From contig JAIUCV010000005.1 of the NCBI GenBank assembly GCA_026724425.1, positions 41,885,784-41,949,783 of the forward strand: DNA of 64,000 nucleotides, in the 5' to 3' direction. The notes under the pieces were generated by a model. It made no database searches. It saw only the letters and a list, made by a program, of their open reading frames with translations, and had not been told where the DNA came from. The position numbers and the translations under genes are program-made. The DNA is from Erythrophleum ivorense (lineage: Eukaryota > Streptophyta > Magnoliopsida > Fabales > Fabaceae). Positions 46,829-57,764 of this stretch are shown in pieces (position 1 is the stretch's first letter; each line of letters opens with the position of its first letter).

Positions 46829-48033
46829 TGATGAGTATATTTCACACACTCAAATAGATATAATTTTAAGATTTTAAGTAATATAAATTTTAAATATTAT
46901 ATGGATAATAAAGTAATTCTATATATATCCCTTTTGATAGTTAGTCAGAAAAAATAAAGGAAATTATGTTAGATAACTATTCCATATCCTTTTTTAATAT
47001 TTGTGCAGAAATAAGATAAAGATAGAGATATGTGTTAGGAGAAATAGTAGGGGATGTACAAGCATAACAAACACGTAGAAGACATGGCAAAAAAGACCTA
47101 TAAAAGTAGAGGTTGAAGGCGTACAAATAACAACTTAAATTCAAGATCTATTCTTATTCCTCTCTTTCCATATATTCCCTTCATTTTCTTTTTCCTTCTA
47201 CCTCTTTGCAAATTTTTGTAGAATTTTTCTTGAGTTCTTCAAAAGAATTAATGGCTAATTTTTTAGTTTCCTAGTTAGGGTTATTGAAGGTCTAACTCAA
47301 TGAACAATTTGTGAGTCTTGATTTATTTATTTTTATTTTCTTGAGTATTGAAATATTTTCTATTTTTATGACATTATTATTTAGTTAATTTAAATTGGTA
47401 CCTTATTTTAGCTGAATAATTACTACTATCTAAATTTATGAATCTGTACTTATTCATTAGATTTAGTAGAATAGCAATTTAGTACCTTTGATAAACCAAA
47501 ATAATCTTTGTGTATTGACAAATATTTCTTCTATTTTAAACATGTGAGCATAAGTATTATTGAATGGTAAATAGTGACTTTTTTTGTTCTTAATGCTGTT
47601 CATGATTTAAATTTTGAGAGCTCATTTGGGATTAATTATTGAACAAGGTTTAATTAGAAAACTTGTTTCCTTTAAATACCCTTAAGGAAGAGTAAAATAT
47701 TAGAACTAATTGATGTTCATAACTAATATATTTTAGAAGAGAAATTATTTATATTTCTTTTGGAGGTTTCGATGATCAAATTGGTTGAATTAGATTTAAA
47801 ATAAATATTGGTTGGGAGTTGTTTACATTGAATTCTTTTTAAAAATATTTTTTGAATTTATTTATTGTTATTTTATTAAAAAAGAAAAATCTCTCTTATT
47901 TTCTTTCTTCTATATTTTAATTTTAGATTAAATAATTTAGCTAGTCTCTATGGAATATGACCTTACTCACTCTATCTACTATAAAATTTTTTTTAGAGTA
48001 GGAAATTATTTTTGATGACTTTGACACCTATCA
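46829..48033 (+). mobile_element. 5' LTR of an Athila-like Ty3/gypsy element
   Basis: The 1205-bp LTR begins tgatgagtatattt and ends gacacctatca, directly followed by an Athila-type PBS. A tataaaag box at 47099-47106 sits about 270 bp into the LTR. The TGAT...ATCA tips and ctatca-a-g-PBS spacing are typical of the Athila lineage. The matching 3' LTR is not in the window. Confidence 0.82.
47099..47106 (+). promoter_or_regulatory. TATA box of the Athila-like LTR
   Basis: The sequence tataaaag is a strong consensus match. It is followed ~40 bp later by a leader with a CT-rich tract (47150-47210). Confidence 0.55.
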
Positions 48034-48038
48034 AGATT

Positions 48039-48057
48039 TGGCACCGTTATTAGGCAC
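48039..48057 (+). other. Primer-binding site, Athila type (Asp tRNA)
   Basis: TGGCACCGTTATTAGGCAC aligns with the usual Athila PBS TGGCGCCGTTGCCGGGGA. The changes are mainly C/G to T/A transitions, as expected after methylated-C decay. Confidence 0.75.
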
Positions 48058-48094
48058 TGGTACCATTGTTTAATTTTGATTTTTTATTTATTTT

Positions 48095-49800
48095 ATGCCT
48101 CATTCTTCTTGCATAGGTGAATTAATATTTGATTCTAAGATAGAGAAGACAGATCGAAGGTTAAGAAAGGAGACAAAGCAGTGCAAGGCAGCTTCTACTT
48201 CTGCTCTTAATAATGATTTAGTTTTTAATTTGTTTGAAGTTTTTAAAGAACCTGAAAAGATGGCTGAAGTTGAACCAACTTTAAGATGAATGGCTAATCC
48301 AAATGTGAACCAGTAGCCTCTATACAAAGAATTTCCAAATATAAAGGAAAATTTCAAACTCAAATCTAGTTTAATTCATTTATTACTTGCCTTTCGTGGG
48401 CTTGCAAGTGAAGACCTTCACAAATACCTAAAAGAGTTCCATGTAGTCTACTGTAGTATGAAGCCTCCAAGAGTGACTGAAGAGTATATCAAACTATGAG
48501 CTTTTCCATTTTCACTTATAGACAGCAAAGGATTGGTTGTATTATCTCCTATCGAGGTCAATTAGAACTTGGGACCTACTAAAGAAGTTATTTCTTGAAA
48601 ATTTTTTCCTAGCTTCTAGAGCTACAACAATTAGAAAGGAGATTTGCAGCATTTGCCAATATAATAGAGAGACCCTCTACAAGTATTGGGAGAGGTTCAA
48701 TCAACTTTGCACTAGTTGCCTGCATCACTAAATATCAAACCAATTATTAATTCAATACTTCTATAAAGGTTTGCTTCTAAATGATAAAAATATTATAGAT
48801 GCCTCTAGTGGAAGAGCATTAGTGCACAAGACATTAGCTCAAGATAAGAAGTTGATTATCAAAGTGGCAGCCAATATTCAATAGTTTGGGATTTGCCTAG
48901 ACCCTCTGGCTAAAGGGTAAATGAGGTAAGCCTAAATTTTATTAAAGAAAGATTGGATAAACTTACCTTTCTTGTACAAAAAATGGTTGCAAGAAGTTAG
49001 CAATAGGTCAATGTTTGTGAAATTTTCTTAAGTGTTAATCATCTTACAGATATATGCCTGACTTTCTATGAAGATGAACAAGTTAATGCTGTAAAAGGAT
49101 TTCAAAATTAGTAATTCCAAAAGAAATATGATCCTTATGCTTTTACCTATAATCTTGGATGGGAAGAGCACCCAAACCTCAACTATGGGCAAAGATCTAA
49201 CATTTTTCAACAACCTAATTACCAACCAAGGTAATAGGCTCCTGCACCTCAACCTCCTCTTCTTAAGTTAGGTATGTCCTTAAAACAAATAGTTTCTACT
49301 TTGTCTCCTAACATGCAACAATTTCAGCAGGAAACCAAATCTGGCATACTTAACTTAAAGAACCAGATGAGCCAATTAGCTACAAATGTAGGAAAGCTAG
49401 AAGGTCAGCATTATAGAAGATTACCATCTCAACCTGAAGTAAATCCAAAACAAAATGCCAATACCATTACTTTAAGAAGTGACAAAGATCTGAAAGAGCT
49501 TGAAAAGAAATTTCCAAAATATGCTAAAAATGAAAATTTGGAAAAGATATGAAAATGCCTCTACAAGAGAACTTAGAGCCATTCCAAACCAAGCAGCCAA
49601 TCTCTCCTCCTTTCCCAAGTAGATTAGCAAAGTCTAAGAAAAAATAGCAAGAGAAAGAGATCTTGAAGGTTTTCAGAAAGGTAGAAATTAATATTCCCCT
49701 CCTTGATGCTATTAAATAAGTACCCAGATATGCAAAGTTTCTTAAAGAATTATGCACTAGTAAAAGAAAGCTAAAGGGAGATGAGAAGATTTGCATGGGA
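48095..49800 (+). pseudogene. Athila-like gag relic
   Basis: After the ATG at 48095 the reading shows an Arg/Lys-rich start. In shifting frames it then shows HLLLAFRGLASEDLHKYLKEF, LFLENFFLASRATTIRKEIC, QYNRETLYKYWERFNQLC, IDASSGRALVHKT-like and NEVSLNFI segments, matching the Athila gag core. The C-terminal part (49274-49552) has the QFQQETKSGILNLKNQMSQL coil and RLPSQPEVNPK. Many stops and frameshifts make it non-coding today. Confidence 0.83.
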
Positions 49801-49830
49801 GAGAATGTGTCTACAATCTTTTAAAAGAAG

Positions 49831-50500
49831 TTGCCCCTAACATATAAGGACCTAAGTGTATTTACTATCACTTGCAAAATAGGCAATCTTAAATTTGAGA
49901 AAGCAATAGTAGATTTAAGAGTTTTAATAAATGTGATGCCTAGTTCAATTTATCATTCTTTGAATATGGGGCCACTTAAAGAAACTGGTGTTATTATTCA
50001 ATTAGCTGATAGGTCTAATGCATATCCAGAAAGGGTTTTAGAAGATGTTTTAGTACAAGTTAATTAATTAGTCTTTCCGGCTGATTTTTATATTCTAGAT
50101 ATGGAAGATGACGATTCTTCTAACTCAGTACTAATTTTGCTAGGACAACTATTTTTTAAAATATTAAGGACAAAAATAGATGTTGCAGAAAGCTTATTAA
50201 CTATGAAATTTGATGGATAAGTAATAAGATTCAATATATATGATGCTATGAGATATCTTACTTATATTAATTCTATTTTTGTAGTTGATGTTATTGACTC
50301 ATTAACATAGCAAGTTTTTGAACTAACATGTGAAGAAAAATTGTAGCTAGCAATCAATGAGAGTTTTAATCATAAAAGGTTAGATTATCTTAACAAGAAA
50401 TTTGTCATTAATGAGGAATTGAAGGAGTCAATTTTTAAGTTAGAATCATTAAAGACTATCAGGTATAATATTTCTTATATTGATCTTCCATTATCTCACA
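49831..50500 (+). pseudogene. Athila-like aspartic protease region
   Basis: The open stretch 49831-50067 carries FTITCKIGNLKFEKAIVDL, then VLINVMPSSIY and GVIIQLADRSNAYPERVLEDV. The Athila active site DLGASIN has become DLRVLIN, so the protease is inactive. It continues across a stop (VNxLVFPADFYILDMED) to VIRFNIYDAMRYL, and breaks off at 50500/50505 where a solo LTR lies. Confidence 0.85.
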
Positions 50501-50505
50501 ACAAG

Positions 50506-53216
50506 TGATAAGTATGATTTTTATACATTTTAATCCTTTTAACTTAAACATTTTAGTACTCAAAATTGGCTTTAAGGATCTAATTAGATGAAATTTGATT
50601 TTAGTAGCCATTTTCTATATTTGAGGAATTAAGTTACAAATTATTGGATTTTAATACATAAATTTATCTTAAATAATTTTGTGAAAATTCCTATTTGATT
50701 TTTTCCACTCTTTTGTGCAGAATTTTTATGGACAATTGGTAATTGAATAGGAGATTATTTTGGAGAAGAAATGGAGGTTTGCCAAGTCCAAGGAAGCCAT
50801 GCATTCCATCCTCTCATCCTCACATCTCTCACCTACTTGGTTTGCACATACATATCACGTATGGGTCTCTCTCTATGGAACATGAACATGTTGCAGAAAC
50901 AAGAAGCATGGAGAGCATGCAGAAGCTATGAATAAATGAAGCTTGCATGAGCTAGAAGAAGAGCTAACATGCACAATTGACATGGAGAGGAAGAGCATGT
51001 GGCTAGAACATACATTGAGTAAGATGAGAGACAGAGCTATGGGCACTCTATGAAGGAAACAACCTTTGTTTTGGGGAGCAAAATGCGAGAGCTGCATGGA
51101 GAAAAGCACATGAGAAACTCGAGTTAAATGTGTTGTGAACAAAAGCTGGAATCTTGCTACAGCTCTCATTTCATGAAGCACTTACGGGTTGACGTGGAAT
51201 TTATGTAAGGAGGTGCAGTTTCAACGTGAAGGAGCTGATATGGGTATACATGCATGAAGCCACAGAATGAGGAAGTAGCTCACAGGGCATCTCACGAATT
51301 GAACGAGCTGGAGAGAACTCGAACAAAACAAAGCTGCATGTGGATAAAGGATTAAATGAAAGGAAGCAACGTGAAGAAACTGAGCAGAGAATGATGAAGC
51401 TGCATGATACGAAGAGTTACGTGAAAAATACTTGAAGAAGCTGCAGAAATAGTAGAAGAACATGTAGAATATAATAAAATAAATGGCGGGGCCCACATTC
51501 ATATACACAAGAAGGAAGAATGAAAATCATGGAGAAAGCTGCAAGAAGAGAACACGTGAAAGAAGGAAGACGCTGGAGGCTACTGGAGAGTGCTGGGAAA
51601 GCGTCGAATTCCCTGGAAATTGAACAAAAAGTAAGCATGAAGAGGACCACGTGATGGAGAAGCTTGCACGAGCTGAATTATGAGCCACAGACCACGTGGA
51701 TTAATGAAGCATGAGAGTTGGAGATTTAATGAGCTGGGAATCTGGGCAGAAACACGAGGTAGCTCATGTGAAGAGAAGACGCTAGAATTTTGCTGCAGGC
51801 AAAACGTGGAAGCTTAAGCTTGGTTGAAGAAGCAAAAACAAGAAGGAGCAATGTGGGTTAGAGTTCAGGCGAGAAACAAGGAAGCTCGAGCCTGCATGGA
51901 AAGAAAAGAGAAGAAGCTACGTCTGGACAGTAGCCAACGCTGAAAACAGAGCATGAAGCAACCAACTTGAGTTACTGGTTTGAAGGTGCTGAAACTGTGA
52001 AGACACTGGAAAACGCTGAAGCTGGAGTTGACAAGAAGAGAGCTTCACGTGAGAAATAATAAATGAAGCATGCAAAGTTGACGTGAAGTTAATTAAGGAA
52101 TCACGTGAACAGGAGCACGTTTAAGACGTTAAGAAAAACACGAGAAAGAAAAGAAGCTAAGCACGTGAATTTTAAAGGAGATAGAAACTTAATTCAGCAC
52201 GCCTCTTTCGTTCATTTACGCCTCTCACAATCCAAATCACTCACGCCTCAAACTCTCAGCCAATCCTTGCATATATATATCAAGCCATTCATTCGTTCAA
52301 GAGAGGGACAGCATTCATAAACCATCCATCAATTCATCCTTCCACTCTTCTCATCGTCCACTCCATTCCATCTTCCATCTCCATCATCCCATGAAGCTTT
52401 AGTTCATCTTGAGGCTAGCAAGGAGGAAGCTCTTGGAAAAGTTTGAATCCATGGAGAGAACATAGAATTTTTGGGCTAAGAATTTCCTTATTTTTCCTAC
52501 ACTTTTTCTCTTTCAATTATTGTCTTGGTTAAGTTGTACTTGATAGGGGATTTGTGTAATTGTAATTAGTGGCTGGTTAGACACTAATTAGGAAGTATTT
52601 TTGTTGATTAATTGATCTGATTAATTTCAATATTATCTGAAATCCCATGTATGCTTCGAAGGTGTTCGATAAAATACATGAATGAGCTTAATTGTTTAAT
52701 TTGAAGATTCCTTAATGTTTAGTTGGTTAATTAAATATTTAGGATGATTCAGAGGTTAATCAATTAGTTAATCAATCAAATTAGATGTTCATTGATCCTA
52801 AAACAAGAATTGACAATTTAATTTGGATATGAGGTTTCAATTCAACATTAGATAGTTAATCTCTTGAATCTTGAGTGGTTACCCAAGATAAATTTGTTAT
52901 AAACACAATTAGGAACTCTTAGACCAGAATTAATCACAATTAGAATAGGATAAGGATAGTGGATACCAAGGGACGAATCCAAAGCTAGTCACAAGACCAT
53001 AATCCATACAATTAGGTAGAATTTAGGAATTTTAATTCAGTTTAGTTTAATTCAATTTAAACCCCTCTAGTTTAGGAAATTTTAGAGTCTTTTAACATTT
53101 AGAACACTCAATTAAACATTGAACGCCAATTCCAAGGGAGATGACCTAGGTTGTGCCATTAACTATATATTTTATCAACCTAGTATTATTTTGAGGGTTG
53201 TACGACGAGCCACTCA
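50506..53216 (+). mobile_element. Solo LTR of a second Athila-like family, with purine-rich U3 and G-box cluster
   Basis: The 2711-bp LTR begins tgataagtatgattt and ends gagccactca, with the TSD ACAAG at 50501-50505 and 53217-53221. The Athila pol reading resumes just after it with KPKLELKELPGHLKYSYLG. Its U3 (about 50740-52200) is strongly purine-rich on the plus strand and contains six CACGTG palindromes. A TATA-like run at 52271-52280 follows. A fragment of the same family lies reversed at 368-655. Family assignment is by LTR tips and the host context only. Confidence 0.78.
51553..52167 (+). promoter_or_regulatory. Cluster of six G-box (CACGTG) palindromes upstream of a TATA-like run
   Basis: CACGTG occurs at 51553-51558, 51648-51653, 51693-51698, 52046-52051, 52102-52107 and 52162-52167. 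The last copy is about 105 bp before atatatatat at 52271-52280. G-boxes bind bZIP and bHLH factors in plants (light, ABA and stress responses). Six in 615 bp of an AT-rich region is far above chance. That they drive LTR transcription is inference. Confidence 0.6.
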
Positions 53217-53221
53217 ACAAG

Positions 53222-53874
53222 TTACTTCCATTTGTTTTACAAAAACCCAAATTAGAATTGAAAGAGTTGCCAGGTCATTTAAAATATTCCTATTTGGGTG
53301 ATGACTAAACTTTGCCAGTGATAATTTCCAACAAACTAACTCCTTTAGAGGAAGAAAAGTTAGTTAGAGTCCTTAAGTAATACAAAGAAGCTATTAGGTG
53401 GACAATAGCGAATATAAAAGGTATAAGCTCTTTTATGTGTATACACCGCATACTTTTGGAAGAAGGTTATAAACCTTCAAGAAAAGCCCAACACTGTCTT
53501 AACCCATTAATGATGGAAGTAGTCAAAAAGGAGATTTTAAAGCTACTTGATGCTAGTATGATTTTTCCAATTTTTGACAATAAATGGGTAAGCCCAATTC
53601 AGGTAGTACCTAAAAATATTGGCTTCATAGTAGTTAAAAATGATAATTGCAAGTTAATTCAACTCATGTGCAAAATGGATGGAGAGTCTATGTAAATTAT
53701 AGGAAGCTAAATGTTTCAACTACAAAATATCACTTTCTATGACCTTTTATTGATCAAATGCTTAAAAGATTAGCTAGTTGTTCTCATTATTACTCTTTAG
53801 ATGATTTTTTAAGTTGTAATCAATTTCCTATGGCACCCAAGGATCAAGAGAAAACAACATTCACGTGCCCCTTT
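53222..53874 (+). pseudogene. Athila-like pol: protease-RT linker and first RT half
   Basis: The reading starts with the linker KPKLELKELPGHLKYSYLG, then TLPVIISNKLT. The open stretch 53435-53695 has MCIHRILLEEGYKPSRKAQ, MMEVVKKEILKLLDAS and NKWVSPIQVVPK. After a frameshift it continues through NYRKLN, PFIDQMLKRLAS and APKDQEKTTFTCPF, ending at 53874 where another solo LTR is inserted. The order and motifs are those of Athila RT. Confidence 0.88.
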
Positions 53875-56800
53875 TATAACAAACATAATTTTTGTAAAAT
53901 GATAAAATGAGCCATATAAAAGCAAATTCTCTAAAATGAGCTAGATAATGTCTCAAAAAATTTTGGTAGAGTCTTAGGCTCCTAAAAATGATAATTCCAA
54001 ACTTAGACGAAAAGAAAAACAAAGCTAAGATGGTGAAACAAATTGTGACAAAAACTGACGGAACGTAATAACATTTTCATAAATAAGTGCAACTTTTAGA
54101 AAAATATATAGGACGGCTTTTCAAATGGAAACTGAGTTGCCTAGGGTTTTCAGAGGCCCTAAAAATCATGGGAAGCTTCGGGACTGGTGAAGCCCCTCCG
54201 ATGTACTTTTTTCAATGATGGAGAGCCTGAACTTTGACCAATTCGTTTGGGAAGGTTTTAACTCTGATTTAAGTGATTCTAAAAGTATTTTACTAAATTG
54301 GAAACCTAAATTTTTTGATGGAAGAGGTGGTTCTCAAAAAGGAGATAAAATGAAGCCAAAACGAAATTGCTATTACAGAAGGATAAAATTGAAAATTTTG
54401 AAGATGTGAGTTTCTTAAAGCTTCCACACACTTCTCTCCTTTTTCTCCTTTCATATAGCATGACTTTCTTCTACGCAAAATATAAAAAAGGGATAGCTCT
54501 CTTAGGAACACAAGAAGAGGAGAGAAAGGAAGGAAGAAACTGAGGAAAAGGTGAGGAATTTCCTGGAATTTCATGCTTCTCCTTCTTCCAATTTTGCTCT
54601 TCTCCTTCTATGCTTTCTTTCTATGATTTTCTTGAGATGATTAGTTCTATTTTTGGTCCAGAACTTAGAGGGCAGTTCAAAAATTTTGAGAAGAGGCAAA
54701 CTAAGAAGAAGAAGCCTTGAAAGCACACTTGAAACTAAGGTAATTGCTTGTTGTTGTTGCTTCTTCTCCTTGCTCCATGAATGTGTGTATTTTGGCCAAG
54801 AATAGAACCAAGGGAGGGGAGGATTTTTTGTCCAAAAAAAAGAGAGGATCTAGGGTTTTAGACCATAAGGAAGAGGAATATGGCAAGAAATTCTAAGAAA
54901 AACTAATAGAAATTAAGCTAGGAAAGTGTGGTGTTTTTTAGGGTTTTATGAAATTTGATTTTATGTGAGTATTCCCTTGGCTATTTGAGTGTTCTCTTGA
55001 GCTCCTAAGACTCCTAGAAACCTCCCCAAGTGGCTCTCCCATCAACGAAAAATCAAGAACCCCATGAACCCCATTCTTGTCCATAGGTTCGACCAAGTTA
55101 GGTTCATTAGGCTAGAGAGTGTTTTAAATTGTTCTAAACTAGGTTTGGGACTTTATATGATGTTAGAAGATGAAAGAAATCATTGAGAAAAATTTGGGAG
55201 CCATGGATTAGAAGATGGGACAATGGTGTCTATAATGGTGCTTTGTGAAGCAACTTGATTCTAAGTTTATGCAAATGATTGTGTGAGGGCTCCAAGGACT
55301 TTGAATAAGGCCTAGAAATGGAAAGAAATGGGAGCCTAGAGCTTGAATTGTGAAGATTTCTTGCTTCAACAGGCCATTTATGAAACCATTAGACCACTTA
55401 TGGAATAAAGTGTGCATTTAAGAATATAATTAGTGTCTTGGCTTGTTTCAAGAGCATAATTGTATGTTAATTATGATGTTTAGGTCAAGAGAACCCTACT
55501 CTACCTAGGTGCTCTTATGTAACCGAAAAAGGGAAGGAACAAACTAAGTAAAGCTTGAATCAAGTTAAAGGTAGCTCTCCACCTCATTCTTTTGCATTCT
55601 TAGTTGCATATATGTGTCATTGTGTGCTTGTATGTGCTCTTGTAAATTGAGAACATGCCACTTGATGTCTTGAAATTTCATTGGTACTAATGTGTTGTAT
55701 TGAGAATATCTTTAATGGTGAAAATGGCTCATAAGGGTGAGGTGATTCTAAAAGTCCCTTAATGAAGGTGAGGAGATGCCAAAAGTCTCAAGGCATGGGT
55801 GAGACTGGGCTAAAGGTCTCTTGGATGAGTGAGGCCAAGTCAAAAGTCCCTAACCTAAGGGTAAGACATATCTAAAATTCTTAGAAATAGGGTGAGGCAA
55901 AACCAAAAGTTCCTAGAACCTCTTAATGACATGATTGTAAAAGTGTGGCATGAAAATCTTGAAAATGTGCATTCATGATCCAAGTAGCTTGTTTACTTGA
56001 ACACTTGATGTATGTATGCCTTGAATGTGTGTATGAATGGGTGTGTGAGTTATTGAGATTCTAGGAATCTCACTTCTCTTCCCTTTTTCCTGTTGAAATA
56101 TTTAGATAGTGCCCAAGATCAAAAGGATGCAAGCCAAGCACCTTAAAGAGGGTACACTTGAGTTTTTATAGCTTTTTGAGTATTTAGTGACCAAATGGAT
56201 ATGTATATATTATTTTTTACTTATGAATCCTTGAACAATTGTAATTTTATATGCAAATGGAGTATGAACATTGTATGGTACCAAAACAATGAGAACATGA
56301 ATTTTGAACACTTGGATGCATGCATTATTGAGTGTGGGATAGCCAAATCGAGATGCATGGGGTTTGGGACTACTTGGGCAGTTTACACATCATATTTATG
56401 CTTTCAAACTTGCCTAAGAGGTGCCAAACACTAAAAGAAGCCATTTGGACCAAAGAGTTGCATTATGAGAAGTAAAAATGACCATATTGATGGGTTGTAT
56501 TACTTGTTGTCCAAATGAGCTCTCCTTGATTTGAAATTTGGCAAACATCTAGAGCTTGTTAAGATCTTTTTGGAAAGCTAAAGTGTAGAATATTTGGAGG
56601 TCTACAGAATTTTTGAAGTTGAAAAATTTTCTGATTTTGGTCAGAGTTACTATTCATATAGCCCGAAATGAAACCCTATCACTCTTGGGGCAAATGAAGT
56701 CCAATTACTATGAAATTTTTATAAAAAGAAACTAAACCTTCCCAGTGACCTGTTCCAATTAAATTCACCTTAATTGGATGTCTAGAGGAGGAGATATGAA

Positions 56801-57481
56801 TTTTTGAAATTGTTATTTTGTTCCAGGTGCACCTCCAGACCTGTGTTACTGTTTGATTAATTTTTTGGGGTCTGAATGCTCTTGGATTGGTCTAGAACTA
56901 TTTTTCCCTCTAGGTAACCTTGGTAGCTTTCCAAATTGGTATAAATTGCATGGATTGGATTTTTTTAGAATTAATTATGAATTTCTAAAATTTATATCAG
57001 TAAGCTGTATCAGATTTCTGGACAGCTCGACCTCTTTACGTTTTCTATTATCAAACATAGTCCAGATAAGATTTTTGTGACTAAAAATTATTTTTAGTGT
57101 AAAGTTGACGTCCAGAGCTTTCCAGAAAGCTATAATTTGTATGATTTTGAGTTTTTTATATTTAGTTATAATTTTTCAAAGTTGCCCCTGAAATCTGCCA
57201 TATGCTATCCACGAGATTAAGTAAAAATTTTAGGGTTTTTGACATGAAAACTATGGATTGCTTGATATTATGAGTTGATTGTGATTTGTTCCAATAATAA
57301 ATAACTAGAGAATATTGTTGGATAATTCACAAGGCCCACATAATACAAGTTGAGAAAAATTAACCCTGACATAACGCGACAAAGTGCATGGAAATGTGGT
57401 TTTTCTTAATAATTCCCTATGAACATGCACATAATTATCTTGAATAAAAGGATATAATGAGAGGAAATATAAGGTATGACA
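53875..57481 (+). mobile_element. Solo giant LTR (subtype B) inside the Athila-like RT
   Basis: The 3607-bp LTR starts tataacaaacat (decayed TGTAAC) and ends ggtatgaca. The exact TSD CCTTT lies at 53870-53874 and 57482-57486. The RT motif TCPF...TFAYR is continuous across the site once the LTR is ignored. It has the subtype-B ~33-bp repeats at 55735-55925. No internal genes are present. Confidence 0.93.
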
Positions 57482-57486
57482 CCTTT

Positions 57487-57764
57487 AGTACCTTTGCTTA
57501 CCGTCACATGCCATTTGGTTTGTACAATACTCCAACAATATTTCAAAGATGTATGATCAGTATTTTTCAGACTATGTAAAAAATATTAGAGGTATTCATG
57601 GATAATTTTACCTTTTATGGGATTTCATTTGATGATTGTCTAGAAAATTTGATTAAATTGCTTAAATGATGCATTGAAACTAATATAGTGCTTAATTATG
57701 AAAAATGCCACTTTATGGTTGATCAAGGATTAATACTACATCAAATAATATCTTCAAGGGGAAT
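57487..57764 (+). pseudogene. Athila-like RT, catalytic segment
   Basis: The fragment reads TFAYRHMPFGLYNTPTIFQR, then EVFMDNFTFYG and LNYEKCHFMVDQG. The RT catalytic box FMDD is FMDN here, so the second Asp is lost. It is bounded on both sides by solo-LTR insertions (TSD CCTTT on the left, GGAAT on the right). Confidence 0.9.

Noticed and set aside
50743..51650. ORFs in the purine-rich LTR block, for example reverse 95- and 102-codon frames rich in Ser/Phe/Leu
   Set aside because: Purine-rich strand depletes stops on both strands by composition. No recognised domain and inside a solo LTR.
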